Shown here: piece by piece, positions 19,477-28,125 of the stretch
Layout of the letters: each line of letters begins with the position of its first letter
Position numbering within the stretch: the first letter of the stretch is position 1
The notes under the pieces: model-generated
The model's input: the letters and a program-made list of their open reading frames with translations, nothing else
Told to the model about the DNA's origin: nothing
Database searches by the model: none
Translations under genes and position numbers: made by a program
Assembly (NCBI GenBank): GCA_018827375.1
Contig: JAHJYW010000005.1
Span: forward strand, 1 to 64,000
Source: Alphaproteobacteria bacterium
GTDB lineage: Bacteria; Pseudomonadota; Alphaproteobacteria; Caulobacterales; Hyphomonadaceae
Reading direction: 5' to 3'
DNA: 64,000 nucleotides

Positions 19477-20279
19477 GGGCGGCGCAGGGCTTCATTTTCC
19501 GGGATGTGGCTGCCGGTGCGAAACTCGCCCACACCACCATTCGGAATCCGCGCCACGTAGAGCAACGTCCACAGCATAGCCCCGAATGAGGCCAGCATCC
19601 AAAGCGGAATAGCCAGGCCAAGACCACCACCAATCGCCGTCTCACGTGCCGTCTTTGGCTCGGCCGGCGGGCCACGCCGCTGCGGCGTATTTGCGGCGTT
19701 CGGATTATCTTTCGCCTGGGCATCGGCCTCTGCCTTGGCAGCAGCGGCCTTTACCGTATCAGCAGCAATTTCTTTTTCCATCGCAGCCTTTGCCGCTTGG
19801 GTCTCATGCTGGGCAATCCCACCAGCCACGCCGCCAGCAAAGGCCAGCATGGCAAGTATCAGCGGGATCAACACGATGCCGGCCAGCAAGGTGGAGCGTC
19901 CGGCCTCTGCCAGACGGCGCATATGGGCAACAAAAGAAGTGTACTCGGTCACCAGCACGAACACCACAAACGGCACAAGAAGCGTGGGCACAGGCACGGG
20001 GCCCAGATTGACCGGCTTGTTCAATATCGCCGTCTGGATGCCCGCAATGGCCAAAACTGCCACGACACACGTCGGCACCACATAGAGCAGCAGGCGCCCC
20101 ATGAACATGAAGGTCCATGCCCGGCTGAAATGCAGCTTGCTGGATTTGCCCATCGGATTGAACAGGGTCTGGATCCAGTTCATCTCGGCCGGGTCATCCC
20201 GGCGGTCGAGGATCCACGGTCGGTGGGGGTCAATCAGGGCGGGTGTGTCTTGCATCGGGGATGTGTCCTGCGAAGGCAT
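19461..20279 (-). CDS. Multi-pass membrane protein next to DUF805 genes
   Basis: A 272-residue membrane protein with four or five helices and, between the third and fourth, a ~60-residue charged Ala/Lys/Glu-rich segment ([20 protein letters not shown]) likely to be a helical cytoplasmic or periplasmic insert. The segment [20 protein letters not shown] near residue 50 recalls the F-x-GR-x-x-R/Y start of DUF805 proteins, so it may be a diverged relative of its two neighbours. ATG 20279 overlaps the upstream DUF805 stop by one base (TGATG), implying coupled translation; a TTG at 20282 is the alternative. Confidence 0.62.
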   Translation of the reverse strand: MPSQDTSPMQDTPALIDPHRPWILDRRDDPAEMNWIQTLFNPMGKSSKLHFSRAWTFMFMGRLLLYVVPTCVVAVLAIAGIQTAILNKPVNLGPVPVPTLLVPFVVFVLVTEYTSFVAHMRRLAEAGRSTLLAGIVLIPLILAMLAFAGGVAGGIAQHETQAAKAAMEKEIAADTVKAAAAKAEADAQAKDNPNAANTPQRRGPPAEPKTARETAIGGGLGLAIPLWMLASFGAMLWTLLYVARIPNGGVGEFRTGSHIPENEALRRPYETA

Positions 20280-20815
20280 CAAGAGAATGTATCGGGCTGG
20301 CCAGCTTGTTCGGTTGGCGGCCCATAGATGTTGCTCGACGGATCGGAATTCAGCCGTCTGCCGATCAGACCAAGAATGCCGCTGGCGGCGAGAAAAGTGA
20401 CAATCGTGGTCAGCACGGACTCCCGCGCAAGTTCCCGGGCGTCGTTGGTCATGGCCTCGAACGCAGCCGAGATGCCGCCTGACTGTGCGAGTTTCTGAAA
20501 CTCAGCCTGCATCGAGTATGCGTTTGGCGACAGGATGGGCAGCAGCACAGCACTGCCGACCGTCACAATGAAGAAATAGCCTGCGAGGAATGCCAGATAG
20601 AGCCACGCGCTGCGGCCACCGTCGTGGAGCCGTTTGCCGAAAACGCAGACATAAGCGAAAACGAGCGGGTATTGCAGGATGCCAAAGGCAGGCGAAACCA
20701 GCGCGGCCGCGATCTGGATAATCATCATCGCCCCGGTGAGCAGGATCAGCCCGCGGCTGAAGTCGCGAGGCCCGATGCGTCCCTTGGGGCTGAGCAGGAC
20801 ATGTTGCACGTCCAT
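20279..20815 (-). CDS. DUF805 family membrane protein
   Basis: A 178-residue protein matching the DUF805 outline: N-terminal LLSPKGRIGPRDFSRG, helices near 22-60, the conserved KRLHDGGRSAWLYL loop before the third helix, and a C-terminal helix with GRRLNSDPSSNIYGPP. A spacer of ~45 residues between helices is longer than in minimal members. Function unknown. It is coupled to the downstream membrane protein gene and separated from the next DUF805 paralogue by a terminator (20908-20934). Confidence 0.85.
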   Translation of the reverse strand: MDVQHVLLSPKGRIGPRDFSRGLILLTGAMMIIQIAAALVSPAFGILQYPLVFAYVCVFGKRLHDGGRSAWLYLAFLAGYFFIVTVGSAVLLPILSPNAYSMQAEFQKLAQSGGISAAFEAMTNDARELARESVLTTIVTFLAASGILGLIGRRLNSDPSSNIYGPPTEQAGQPDTFS

Positions 20816-20907
20816 ATGTGGGCGGTCTCCTCGGTGTGGCGCCGGTTGGCACTCGTATTAGCGCTTTGGCGCCTCTTATCAATAAACGATAAAAACATGC
20901 AAGACAA

Positions 20908-20934
20908 AAGAGCCGGAGACATGCCCCGGCTCTT
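20908..20934 (-). terminator. Intrinsic terminator between the two DUF805 genes
   Basis: Stem AAGAGCCGG / CCGGCTCTT with a 9-base loop; on the minus strand it is followed by TTGTCTTG. It lies 28 bases past the stop of the 20962-21498 gene. Confidence 0.7.
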
Positions 20935-20961
20935 GAAGATCATATATCACTGCCGAATGGC

Positions 20962-21498
20962 TCAGGCGAATGTGTCCTGAGGCGCCATGCCGGGTGGCGT
21001 GCCATACTTGTTCGGACCGGATGTCGACTTGAACAGACTCATGACGAAACCGATGACGCCGGTAACAATCGCTGTCGAGAGAAGGCTTGGCAGGAGCTGA
21101 GCCTGCGCTATCTTCTTCGAGGCTTCCATGCTCGCGGCAATCATCGCACCGGGATCATTACTCGCCGACATATCTTCCATATCGCGCATCATTTCTTCCT
21201 GCATGGCAATCATGTCGACGCCAAACAGCGCAGGGAGGATGAAGCTCAGAACCATCGAAAGGATGATTGCAAGCACCACCATGCCGATTGTGATCCAGCC
21301 GGTCTGGCCTGCATCATGGAAGCGCTTCACGTGCAGCACGATCCAGGGCCAGATGACGATAAGGCTGACAAGGCCCAGAAAGGGCGAGACATAGGCGGAT
21401 AAAACCGAAACTACTGCACTTATGACGAACAGCGTGATCACGCCCCGCCAATAGGTGGACTGGTCGATGCGCCCGTTCGGGCTGAGATAAAGATTCAT
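20962..21498 (-). CDS. DUF805 family membrane protein (paralogue)
   Basis: A 178-residue protein, the same length as the neighbouring 20279-20815 product and built alike: LYLSPNGRIDQSTYWRG, a pair of helices, LHVKRFHDAGQTGWITIG, a Met-rich acidic spacer (MQEEMMRDMEDMSAS), a last helix, and the tail GPNKYGTPP. Clearly a paralogue of its neighbour. ATG 21498 is chosen by the conserved start and an AGGGAG upstream; an in-frame upstream extension is not family-like. Function unknown. Confidence 0.87.
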   Translation of the reverse strand: MNLYLSPNGRIDQSTYWRGVITLFVISAVVSVLSAYVSPFLGLVSLIVIWPWIVLHVKRFHDAGQTGWITIGMVVLAIILSMVLSFILPALFGVDMIAMQEEMMRDMEDMSASNDPGAMIAASMEASKKIAQAQLLPSLLSTAIVTGVIGFVMSLFKSTSGPNKYGTPPGMAPQDTFA

Positions 21499-21592
21499 AG
21501 GGTGCTCCCTGCATGGCCTGCACGCAGGGTAGCGGAAACACCGGCCTCCGGCCAGTGAAATGCCAATGATTATCCCGTGGGCAGAAGTGAGC

Positions 21593-23596
21593 TTACGCGA
21601 ACTCGACCATGATCTCGTCGGCTGCAACGCTAGCGCCCGCTTCGACATTGATCGCCTTGACCGTTCCTGTCGCCTCGGCGCGGATGATGTTCTGCATCTT
21701 CATCGCCTCGACAACGCAGACCGCTTCGCCAGCCTGCACTTCCTGACCGACTTCGACGTCCATCGAAACAACGAGCCCTGGCATAGGGGATATGACGAGC
21801 TTCGATGTATCCGGCTTTTCCTTTTCGGGAAGGCGCGAATGCAGGTCTGCAACTGTTGGTGTGCAGACCAGCGCGCGCAGGGCAACGCCGCGATGCCGGA
21901 AAAGATAGCCTTCCGTACGGTTGGCGAACTTCACGGCAAAGGACTTGCCGTCCAGCACGCCCTCGACGAGGTTAAGGCCCGGATGCCAATCGGTGACCAG
22001 CGCGTGCGGCTTGCCTCCATTGATGGTGATCTGCGCGTCGCCATCATCGCCAAGCTCAAGGTGCACAGGGTGGTGCTTCTCGCCGAGAATGACAACCCAG
22101 TCCTGACGCGCTTCCGGCACGGGCGACATGCGCCCGGTCACCAGCTGTGCGCGGCGCGAATAGAAGCCGTGAACATAGGCAGCCGATGCAATCAATAGCG
22201 TTTCCTGCAGCTCTGTCGGCTCAACGCCGTCGAAGCCCTCAGGGAACTCGTCCTTGATATAGGCTGTGGTGATGTTGCCGGAGCGGAAGCGCTTCTCGTC
22301 CATCACTGCAGCAATGAACGGGATATTGTCCTGGATGCCCTCGATATAGAACCGGTCAAGCGCCTCGGCCTGCGTATCAAGCGCGGCGTCGCGGTCCTTG
22401 CCCCATGTGATCAGCTTCGCGATCATCGGGTCGTAGAACATGGAGATCTCGTCGCCTTCACGGACGCCACTGTCCACACGCACTTCGCCCTTGCCGAGCT
22501 TCCCCTCGACGGGCGGATGGAAACGCTTTAGACGGCCAATTGAAGGCAGGAAGTTTCTGTACGGATCTTCTGCATACACGCGAGTTTCAACAGCCCAGCC
22601 ATTGATGCCGATATCCGACTGCTTGAGCTTCATTGTCTCGCCATAGGCGGACAGCAGCATTTGCTCTACGAGGTCGACGCCGGTGATCATTTCCGTCACC
22701 GGATGCTCGACCTGCAAGCGGGTGTTCATTTCGAGGAAGTAAAACCCCTTGTCCTTGCCGGATGCAACGAATTCGACCGTACCGGCGCTGTCATAGTTCA
22801 CGGCCTTGGCAAGTGCGACGGCCTGCTCGCCCATCTTCTTGCGCGTTGCCGGATCAAGCAGCGGCGAAGGCGCCTCTTCGATGACCTTCTGGTTACGGCG
22901 CTGGATCGAGCATTCGCGTTCGTTCAGGTAGATACAGTTACCGTGCTTGTCGCCAAGCACCTGGATCTCGATGTGGCGTGGCTCAAGAATGAATTTCTCG
23001 ATGAAGACGCGGTCGTCACCAAACGAGGACTTGGCTTCGGCCTTCACGGCCGGGAAGCCCTCTTCGACTTCCTTGTCGTTGGCCGCGACGCGAATGCCCT
23101 TGCCACCGCCACCAGCCGAAGCCTTGATCATCACCGGATAACCGATCTCGCGGGAAATCTTCACCGCTTCCTTCGTATCCTCGATCAGGCCCATATGGCC
23201 CGGCACGGTTGAGACGCCGGCTTCAGCAGCCAGTTTCTTGGATGAAATCTTGTCGCCCATCGCCTCGATAGCGTGCGCGTTTGGGCCGATCCAGCCGATG
23301 CCTTCTTTTTCAAGCCGCTTGGCGAAGACCGGGTTCTCGGACAGGAAGCCGAAGCCGGGGTGGATGGCTTCAGCACCTGTCTTTTTCACTGCGTCGATAA
23401 TCTTGTCGGCAACCAGGTAGGATTCAGACGCAGGCGAACCACCAATGTGGACGGCCTCATCGGCCATCTCCACGGCCATCGAGCCCGCATCAGCGTCAGA
23501 ATAAACCACCACGGTTTTAACGCCCAGACGACGGCATGTCTTGATCACGCGAACAGCAATTTCGCCGCGGTTGGCTATCAGAATCTTTTTAAACAT
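21593..23596 (-). CDS. pccA: Propionyl-CoA carboxylase, alpha subunit
   Basis: A 667-residue biotin carboxylase / biotin carrier. N-terminal MFKKILIANRGEIAVRVIKT, ATP-grasp KASAGGGGKGIRV, FLEMNTRLQVEHPVTE, and a BT-type linker before the biotinyl domain with VVEAMKMQNI (Lys ~633). Length and the MKMQN form match propionyl-CoA carboxylase rather than methylcrotonyl-CoA carboxylase, which is encoded separately at 449-2353. It should make methylmalonyl-CoA from propionyl-CoA (Ile, Val, odd-chain acids). The beta subunit is not in this window. The start is 148 bases from the divergent DUF2157 start; that gap holds repeated GCTCAC/GTGAGC boxes. Confidence 0.9.
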   Translation of the reverse strand: MFKKILIANRGEIAVRVIKTCRRLGVKTVVVYSDADAGSMAVEMADEAVHIGGSPASESYLVADKIIDAVKKTGAEAIHPGFGFLSENPVFAKRLEKEGIGWIGPNAHAIEAMGDKISSKKLAAEAGVSTVPGHMGLIEDTKEAVKISREIGYPVMIKASAGGGGKGIRVAANDKEVEEGFPAVKAEAKSSFGDDRVFIEKFILEPRHIEIQVLGDKHGNCIYLNERECSIQRRNQKVIEEAPSPLLDPATRKKMGEQAVALAKAVNYDSAGTVEFVASGKDKGFYFLEMNTRLQVEHPVTEMITGVDLVEQMLLSAYGETMKLKQSDIGINGWAVETRVYAEDPYRNFLPSIGRLKRFHPPVEGKLGKGEVRVDSGVREGDEISMFYDPMIAKLITWGKDRDAALDTQAEALDRFYIEGIQDNIPFIAAVMDEKRFRSGNITTAYIKDEFPEGFDGVEPTELQETLLIASAAYVHGFYSRRAQLVTGRMSPVPEARQDWVVILGEKHHPVHLELGDDGDAQITINGGKPHALVTDWHPGLNLVEGVLDGKSFAVKFANRTEGYLFRHRGVALRALVCTPTVADLHSRLPEKEKPDTSKLVISPMPGLVVSMDVEVGQEVQAGEAVCVVEAMKMQNIIRAEATGTVKAINVEAGASVAADEIMVEFA

Positions 23597-23718
23597 TTCA
23601 CCCCTGGCCTAGCTGGCAATTTCCTATCGGCCTCGCAGTTAAGCCGCAGGCTCACACTTGTCCACACTGCCCAAGCGTCAAATTGGCTTGCCAGCACCGA
23701 TGAGCCATGTTAGCAAAC

Positions 23719-23744
23719 GCTCACAATTGATAGTGAGCGCTCAC
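23719..23744. promoter_or_regulatory. Palindromic operator GTGAGCGCTCAC with an extra half site
   Basis: 23733-23744 is a perfect 12-base palindrome ending directly at the ATG of the DUF2157 gene. A further GCTCAC at 23719-23724 pairs with GTGAGC 23733-23738 as a second inverted repeat (8-base spacer), and another GCTCAC stands at 23650-23655. The repeated half sites in the pccA / DUF2157 divergent region look like a TetR- or GntR-type operator. Binding at the start codon would block the plus-strand gene; the effect on pccA is less clear. Confidence 0.55.
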
Positions 23745-24713
23745 ATGCATACCGTAAGACTTGATCTTGAATCTCTGGTCCAAGACGGCAAAATCTCACC
23801 GGAAGAGGCTATCCGCCTGGAAGGATTTGCTCAGCCCGACCAGAAAGGCGGCCTGCTTATCAACCTGCTCCTGATGTTCGGGGCGATCTCTGTTGCCGCT
23901 GGAACGATTGCACTTCTGCCAAATGCAGCCACCGGACTGGTCCTCGCCCTTATCGCCCTTGGCGGAGCCGAAACGCTGCGCCGAATTGACGTTGATGCGT
24001 CACTCAAGGTGCTCGGCGCAGGACTGAGCCTTATGGGCGCTCTCGGCCTGGCTGGCTGGATCGGCTGGGAATTCCGCGAATCAGCCGAATCGCTCTACCC
24101 GACGCTGGGCATTGCAGGCGTACTGGCCACTGCAGCCATCTGGTTCCGCTCGCCTTTTCTGGTGGCGCCCGCAGTACTTGCCCTTGGCGCTACGCTCGGA
24201 TCAGGCACCGGCTACTGGCATGCCAGCTATGGCATCTTCGTGGAGGAACCGACGCTTACCATCATCCTGTTCGGCGCCATGATAGCTGGTTTCTATGCTT
24301 TGCGCGGAAAGCTCTCCAAGGCCTATCAAAGCCTCGCGACAATTGCGGCCCGCACATCGGTCCTCATGGTCAATTTCGCGTTCTGGGTCGGATCCCTCTG
24401 GGGTGACCGGATCGGCGAGCACTGGCTGGCACCCGAGGGATGGCCCGCGCGCTCAGACTGGAGAGAAAACGCCATCTTTATTGCCGATGAAGCCTTTACG
24501 ATCGGCTGGGCTGCTTTCCTGATCGCCGTGATCGTGAAAGCCAAACGTGGCGGCTTTCTCTCGGTCATCTCGACTGTCTTCCTCGCGATCCACTTCTACA
24601 CGCAGTATTTTGAAATACTCGGCGCCAATCCGGGCAGTCTGGTCGTTGGCGGAATCATTCTTGTCGGTCTGGCAGTCGGCGGCACCCGCCTGTTTCGAGC
24701 AAGCCGGGCCTAA
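23745..24713 (+). CDS. DUF2157-type multi-pass membrane protein
   Basis: A 322-residue protein. A short soluble N-terminal segment (LDLESLVQDGKISPEEAIRL, the helix-turn-helix-like start of DUF2157 proteins) is followed by about ten hydrophobic helices. Function unknown. I take ATG 23745 because the family begins at this segment; an earlier in-frame start would run through the operator palindrome. No good Shine-Dalgarno is visible since the palindrome GTGAGCGCTCAC occupies that place, so the transcript may be nearly leaderless. The stop overlaps the convergent channel gene by 4 bases. Confidence 0.75.
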   Translation: MHTVRLDLESLVQDGKISPEEAIRLEGFAQPDQKGGLLINLLLMFGAISVAAGTIALLPNAATGLVLALIALGGAETLRRIDVDASLKVLGAGLSLMGALGLAGWIGWEFRESAESLYPTLGIAGVLATAAIWFRSPFLVAPAVLALGATLGSGTGYWHASYGIFVEEPTLTIILFGAMIAGFYALRGKLSKAYQSLATIAARTSVLMVNFAFWVGSLWGDRIGEHWLAPEGWPARSDWRENAIFIADEAFTIGWAAFLIAVIVKAKRGGFLSVISTVFLAIHFYTQYFEILGANPGSLVVGGIILVGLAVGGTRLFRASRA

Positions 24714-25156
24714 TCCTCAAGCTTCTCGATACTGGCCTCAAAGGCGCGCACGCGGGCTGTGACAGCCACAAGGAAGGCCGTGGACCAGCCTATCAACAGA
24801 AAACCATTGGCGGCTTCTCCTGCGCCCAGCATGCGCCAGTCGTCGCTCAGGACGAGATCGCCAAAGCCAACAGTCGTGAACGCCGAGGTCGAGAAATACA
24901 GCGCGGGCTCCAGCCCGCTGAACTGGCCAAGAGCAAGATAGGCAAACGCATAGGTCCATATCTCGATGGAATGCAGCCCGAACAGGCTGATCACCACGAA
25001 AAGGATCGAGGTGCCTTGACCGAAGATTGAGGTCAGGTTCACCGGATGCACGTGCCGTTGGCGCAGGATTGCAGACAGCGCGACTAGGCCAACGAAGTGA
25101 ATCGTAAAAGTCAGCACGACCATGCCGCTTGCAACGAGGAGGTTCAGCCAGAGCAT
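24710..25156 (-). CDS. Two-helix potassium channel family protein
   Basis: A 148-residue membrane protein ending in an ion-channel pore unit: helix, pore loop FSTSAFTTVGFGDLV with the TVGFGD selectivity filter of K+ channels, then a last helix (FLLIGWSTAFLVAVTARV). An additional helix at the N-terminus (~5-30) and one near 50-75 make it slightly longer than a bare two-helix channel. There is no cytoplasmic RCK domain. ATG 25156 is chosen because it begins the first hydrophobic helix; a start at 25192 would overlap the upstream gene. Confidence 0.82.
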   Translation of the reverse strand: MLWLNLLVASGMVVLTFTIHFVGLVALSAILRQRHVHPVNLTSIFGQGTSILFVVISLFGLHSIEIWTYAFAYLALGQFSGLEPALYFSTSAFTTVGFGDLVLSDDWRMLGAGEAANGFLLIGWSTAFLVAVTARVRAFEASIEKLED

Positions 25157-25175
25157 GGAGACCACCGTTAAGCGA

Positions 25176-26123
25176 TCAGGACGCCGCGGCAAGGCCCTGC
25201 GTAAATCCCGGTGCCTCCAGTCTCAGGAAATCGAGCAACGCGCGTTCCGCCAGACTTACTGATTTCTCCTCGCTAACGCATTTGAGAAACCAGGAGGATT
25301 CGTCTTCCGTGCTAATGACCGATTCGCGGCGCGCGGCTGCATGCGCGGCGCGGCGTGCGGCTTCTGCGCGGTCCTCATTCTGGCTGATTGGGGCAAACCA
25401 TCCGCCCTCAGAGAAGCCGGCGCGTACATCTTCGAGGAAAGTGCCCGGCGCCGGTCGCATGTCTCCGACCCAATGCTCACGGGAGAGAATGGATGTTTCT
25501 GACGCTGGCTCGGGATGAGCCCGCGCCATGAGGTGGTTCGATATCGCCCGCGCAAAAAGGTCGTTCCACGACGGATCATTCAGCGCAAAGCCTATACTAT
25601 CATTGGTCCGCACGAGTAGTTCGGCTTCGGCGCCAGTAATCCAGCCACCTCCCTCGCCCGCAGGCACGATCAGGGCGCGCCGCACCCGCTCCACATCTTC
25701 AGCTGTCGCCTTTCCAAGATCGCAGATGCGCGCGCAGGCGACTTGCAGCGTAAAATATCCCAGGCGCGCCGGTACGCCTTCGGCATAGCGCATTATCTGA
25801 AGAAGCAGATCCACTTCCGATGCGATCGGCCGCGCACCTTTGCGGTCTATTTGCTCGATCAGCCAGTCGGCCTCGTCTTCCGTCACCCAGTTGCGCGGAT
25901 CGCTATGTATGAGCACATAGTCGCGCACTGCACTGACGAACAACCGATCCCAAGTCGTGTCGGTGCCGGCGAGCCGGGAATTCATCTCGAACAGGGCAGC
26001 GCCGTCCGTCAGCGACTTGACGCCACCACGATACAGTTCGGTCGAGATACGATGCGCATCTTCCTCAGACAGTTTCATAACGCCTGAAATCTGAGCGAGC
26101 AGTCCCTCGAACCCTTCATCCAT
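25176..26123 (-). CDS. Conserved-looking soluble protein, unknown function
   Basis: A 315-residue, acidic, mostly helical protein with no signal peptide or membrane helix. Repeated patterns such as W-D-R-LFVSAVRDYVL with NWVTEDEADWLIEQ and W-N-DLFARAISNHLM with GWITGAEAELLV show an internal duplication of a ~100-residue unit (roughly 55-105 and 160-205), each with a tryptophan-aspartate, 'F.. A..(D/N)', and an acidic helix. I do not recognise the family. It precedes the K+ channel gene by 19 bases on the same strand, so they may be co-transcribed. Confidence 0.65.
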   Translation of the reverse strand: MDEGFEGLLAQISGVMKLSEEDAHRISTELYRGGVKSLTDGAALFEMNSRLAGTDTTWDRLFVSAVRDYVLIHSDPRNWVTEDEADWLIEQIDRKGARPIASEVDLLLQIMRYAEGVPARLGYFTLQVACARICDLGKATAEDVERVRRALIVPAGEGGGWITGAEAELLVRTNDSIGFALNDPSWNDLFARAISNHLMARAHPEPASETSILSREHWVGDMRPAPGTFLEDVRAGFSEGGWFAPISQNEDRAEAARRAAHAAARRESVISTEDESSWFLKCVSEEKSVSLAERALLDFLRLEAPGFTQGLAAAS

Positions 26124-26281
26124 CCATCAAGCCTCCAACCTGGTGAACCTGCATAATTCACAACAGTTTCCGCTTAGTTGACGCGTTCGTCATGAAATCG
26201 ATTTGCCACGCAACTTGACTTTCCGCAGCGGCAAGCTTCTTCAGGTCACGAAATAATCCAAAAACCAAGGGTGGACCTGAC

Positions 26282-27097
26282 ATGGCAGAACTTCGTGATC
26301 TTTCCGGACGCACAGCAATTATCACGGGCTCGGCAACGGGACTTGGCAGATCCATCGCGATGAAACTCGCTGAGCGCGGCGCAGAGGTCATCATCAATTG
26401 CAGCCGTTCCGTTACTGATGGGGAAGCCACGGTCGCAGACTGTCAGGCGCTAGGCTCGCAAGCTCGTCTCGTTCAGGCAGATGTGTCCACAGAAGAAGGT
26501 TGCCACAAGCTCGCAGACGCCGCCCGCGCCCATGGCCGGCTCGATATTCTGGTCAACAATGCCGGCATCACCCGCCATGCGCGCGACCATTCCGATCTCG
26601 ACGCCCTGAGCAAGGAAGACTTCCTCGAGACTTATGCAGTCAACGTCGTGGGGCCCTTCATGATGATGCAGGCCTGCCGCGATCTGCTGGCTGCCACATA
26701 TACCGAAACTGGCCGCGCTGCCGCCGTTCTGAACGTCTCTTCCATTGCAGGCGTTACAGGTATCGGCTCGTCAGTTGCCTATGCCGCCACCAAGGGCGCG
26801 CTCAACACGATGACCCTATCCCTCGCCCGTGCGCTTGCCCCGGCCATCCGCGTCAATGCGGTCTGTCCCGGCTTCATCGGCACACGTTGGTTCAAGGATG
26901 AGATGAGTGCGGAACAGTACGCAAAAATGGAAGAAGGCGTTGCGGCCTCTACGCCACTCCATGTTGCAAGCGGCCCCGACGACATAGCCGACTCAGCCGT
27001 GTTTTTCCTGTCCGATGCCTCACGCCACGTAACGGGCGAAACACTGCTCGTGGACGCCGGAATGCACCTCGGATACGCCCCATTGTCAGCACGGTGA
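26282..27097 (+). CDS. Short-chain dehydrogenase/reductase (FabG-like)
   Basis: A 271-residue classical SDR. The Rossmann motif TGSATGLG is near residue 16, NNAG near 95, the catalytic Ser in NVSSIAGVTG (~155-164), and YAATK (Tyr and Lys) at about 168-172. The tail VTGETLLVDAGMHL is usual for FabG-type reductases. The cofactor loop after beta-2 (INCSRS) suggests NADP(H). The substrate is not predictable; 3-oxoacyl reductase or a hydroxyacyl/steroid oxidoreductase are the common roles. It stands alone and diverges from the 26123 gene. Confidence 0.85.
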   Translation: MAELRDLSGRTAIITGSATGLGRSIAMKLAERGAEVIINCSRSVTDGEATVADCQALGSQARLVQADVSTEEGCHKLADAARAHGRLDILVNNAGITRHARDHSDLDALSKEDFLETYAVNVVGPFMMMQACRDLLAATYTETGRAAAVLNVSSIAGVTGIGSSVAYAATKGALNTMTLSLARALAPAIRVNAVCPGFIGTRWFKDEMSAEQYAKMEEGVAASTPLHVASGPDDIADSAVFFLSDASRHVTGETLLVDAGMHLGYAPLSAR

Positions 27098-27272
27098 CGG
27101 TTGGGCGAGCGCCTAATCCATAGGCATATTCAATAGCCAAATGCACAAAACAGCGCCGTTCCGCCTGCAGGCCATCCTAGACAGAGATTTTGGTTCGAAA
27201 CGGTCGGATTCACGCGCAATCCTCGGTCTTGCGCTCCACCTAAGGAGTGGTTCGAAAACGGGGAACTACACA

Positions 27273-27947
27273 ATGAAAACCAAGGTATCACGGGCGGGGG
27301 TCGCCCTTGTTGCACTGCTTGCTACTGCGGGCACAGCCATGGCCGAAGGCGAATGGTCAGGAAACGTCGCCATGACGTCAGACTATACATGGCGCGGCGT
27401 CTCTCAGTCCAACGAAGATCCGGCCATCCAGGGCGGCTTCGATTATGCCAATGGCAGCTTCTACGCAGGCACATGGGCATCGAATGTCGATTTCGGTGAC
27501 GATTCCGACACCAATATCGAAGCCGACTTCTACGGCGGCTTCGCTGGCGCTTTCGCAAACGGCATGAGCTGGGATGTCGGCGTGATCTACTACGCCTACC
27601 CGGATGCAGATGAATCCGATCTCGACTTCGTGGAAATCAAGGGCGCCCTTGGCTATGAATTCGCCAGCGGTCTCGCCATCGGCGGCGAAGCCTATTGGGA
27701 TCCGGACAACCAGAACGTCTACCTCAACGCAACCGCTGGCTATGGCCTCTCGGATGTCCTGTCGATCGACGCCAGCGTCGGCAATTACAGCTTCGACGGC
27801 GGCGGTGATTACACGAACTGGTCGCTCGGCACCACATACAGCACGCCGGTCGGTATCGATGTCGATCTGCGCTACTGGGGCACAGATGTTGATGACGTCG
27901 ACATCTCGGACGACCGCTTCGTGCTGACTTTCTCGAAGAGCCTGTAA
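27273..27947 (+). CDS. TorF family putative outer-membrane porin
   Basis: A 224-residue protein with a signal peptide (MKTKVSRAGVALVALLATAGTAMA) and then alternating beta-strand sequence beginning WSGNVAMTSDYTWRGVSQSN, the hallmark of the TorF / conserved hypothetical 2001 porin-like family. It is rich in Asp, Gly and Tyr, and ends in ..VLTFSKSL, a beta-barrel type terminus. ATG 27273 gives the signal peptide. A strong terminator follows at 28015-28049, so it is monocistronic. The solute is unknown. Confidence 0.88.
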   Translation: MKTKVSRAGVALVALLATAGTAMAEGEWSGNVAMTSDYTWRGVSQSNEDPAIQGGFDYANGSFYAGTWASNVDFGDDSDTNIEADFYGGFAGAFANGMSWDVGVIYYAYPDADESDLDFVEIKGALGYEFASGLAIGGEAYWDPDNQNVYLNATAGYGLSDVLSIDASVGNYSFDGGGDYTNWSLGTTYSTPVGIDVDLRYWGTDVDDVDISDDRFVLTFSKSL

Positions 27948-28014
27948 GGCAAGGGAATATCTTCCTCCCGTACTGTGTGTGGAGTTGATTGCCCTCCCCA
28001 TGCGCAGCAAGGTG

Positions 28015-28049
28015 AAGGCCGCCGGTCCAAAATGGACTTGGCGGCCTTT
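28015..28049 (+). terminator. Intrinsic terminator after the porin gene
   Basis: Stem AAGGCCGCC / GGCGGCCTT with an inner GTCC/GGAC stem and an AAAAT loop, followed by TTGTAATTTTG. It sits 68 bases past the porin stop. Confidence 0.8.
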
Positions 28050-28125
28050 GTAATTTTGGTTCGGACGCACTAGGTTCTTTGAAGCCCTGCAGGGCAACCC
28101 ACTCAACAGGAGACACGATCGACGC

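Noticed and set aside
26158-26430. 90-codon minus-strand ORF over the SDR start
   Set aside because: Overlaps the first 50 codons of a clear SDR and has no motif.
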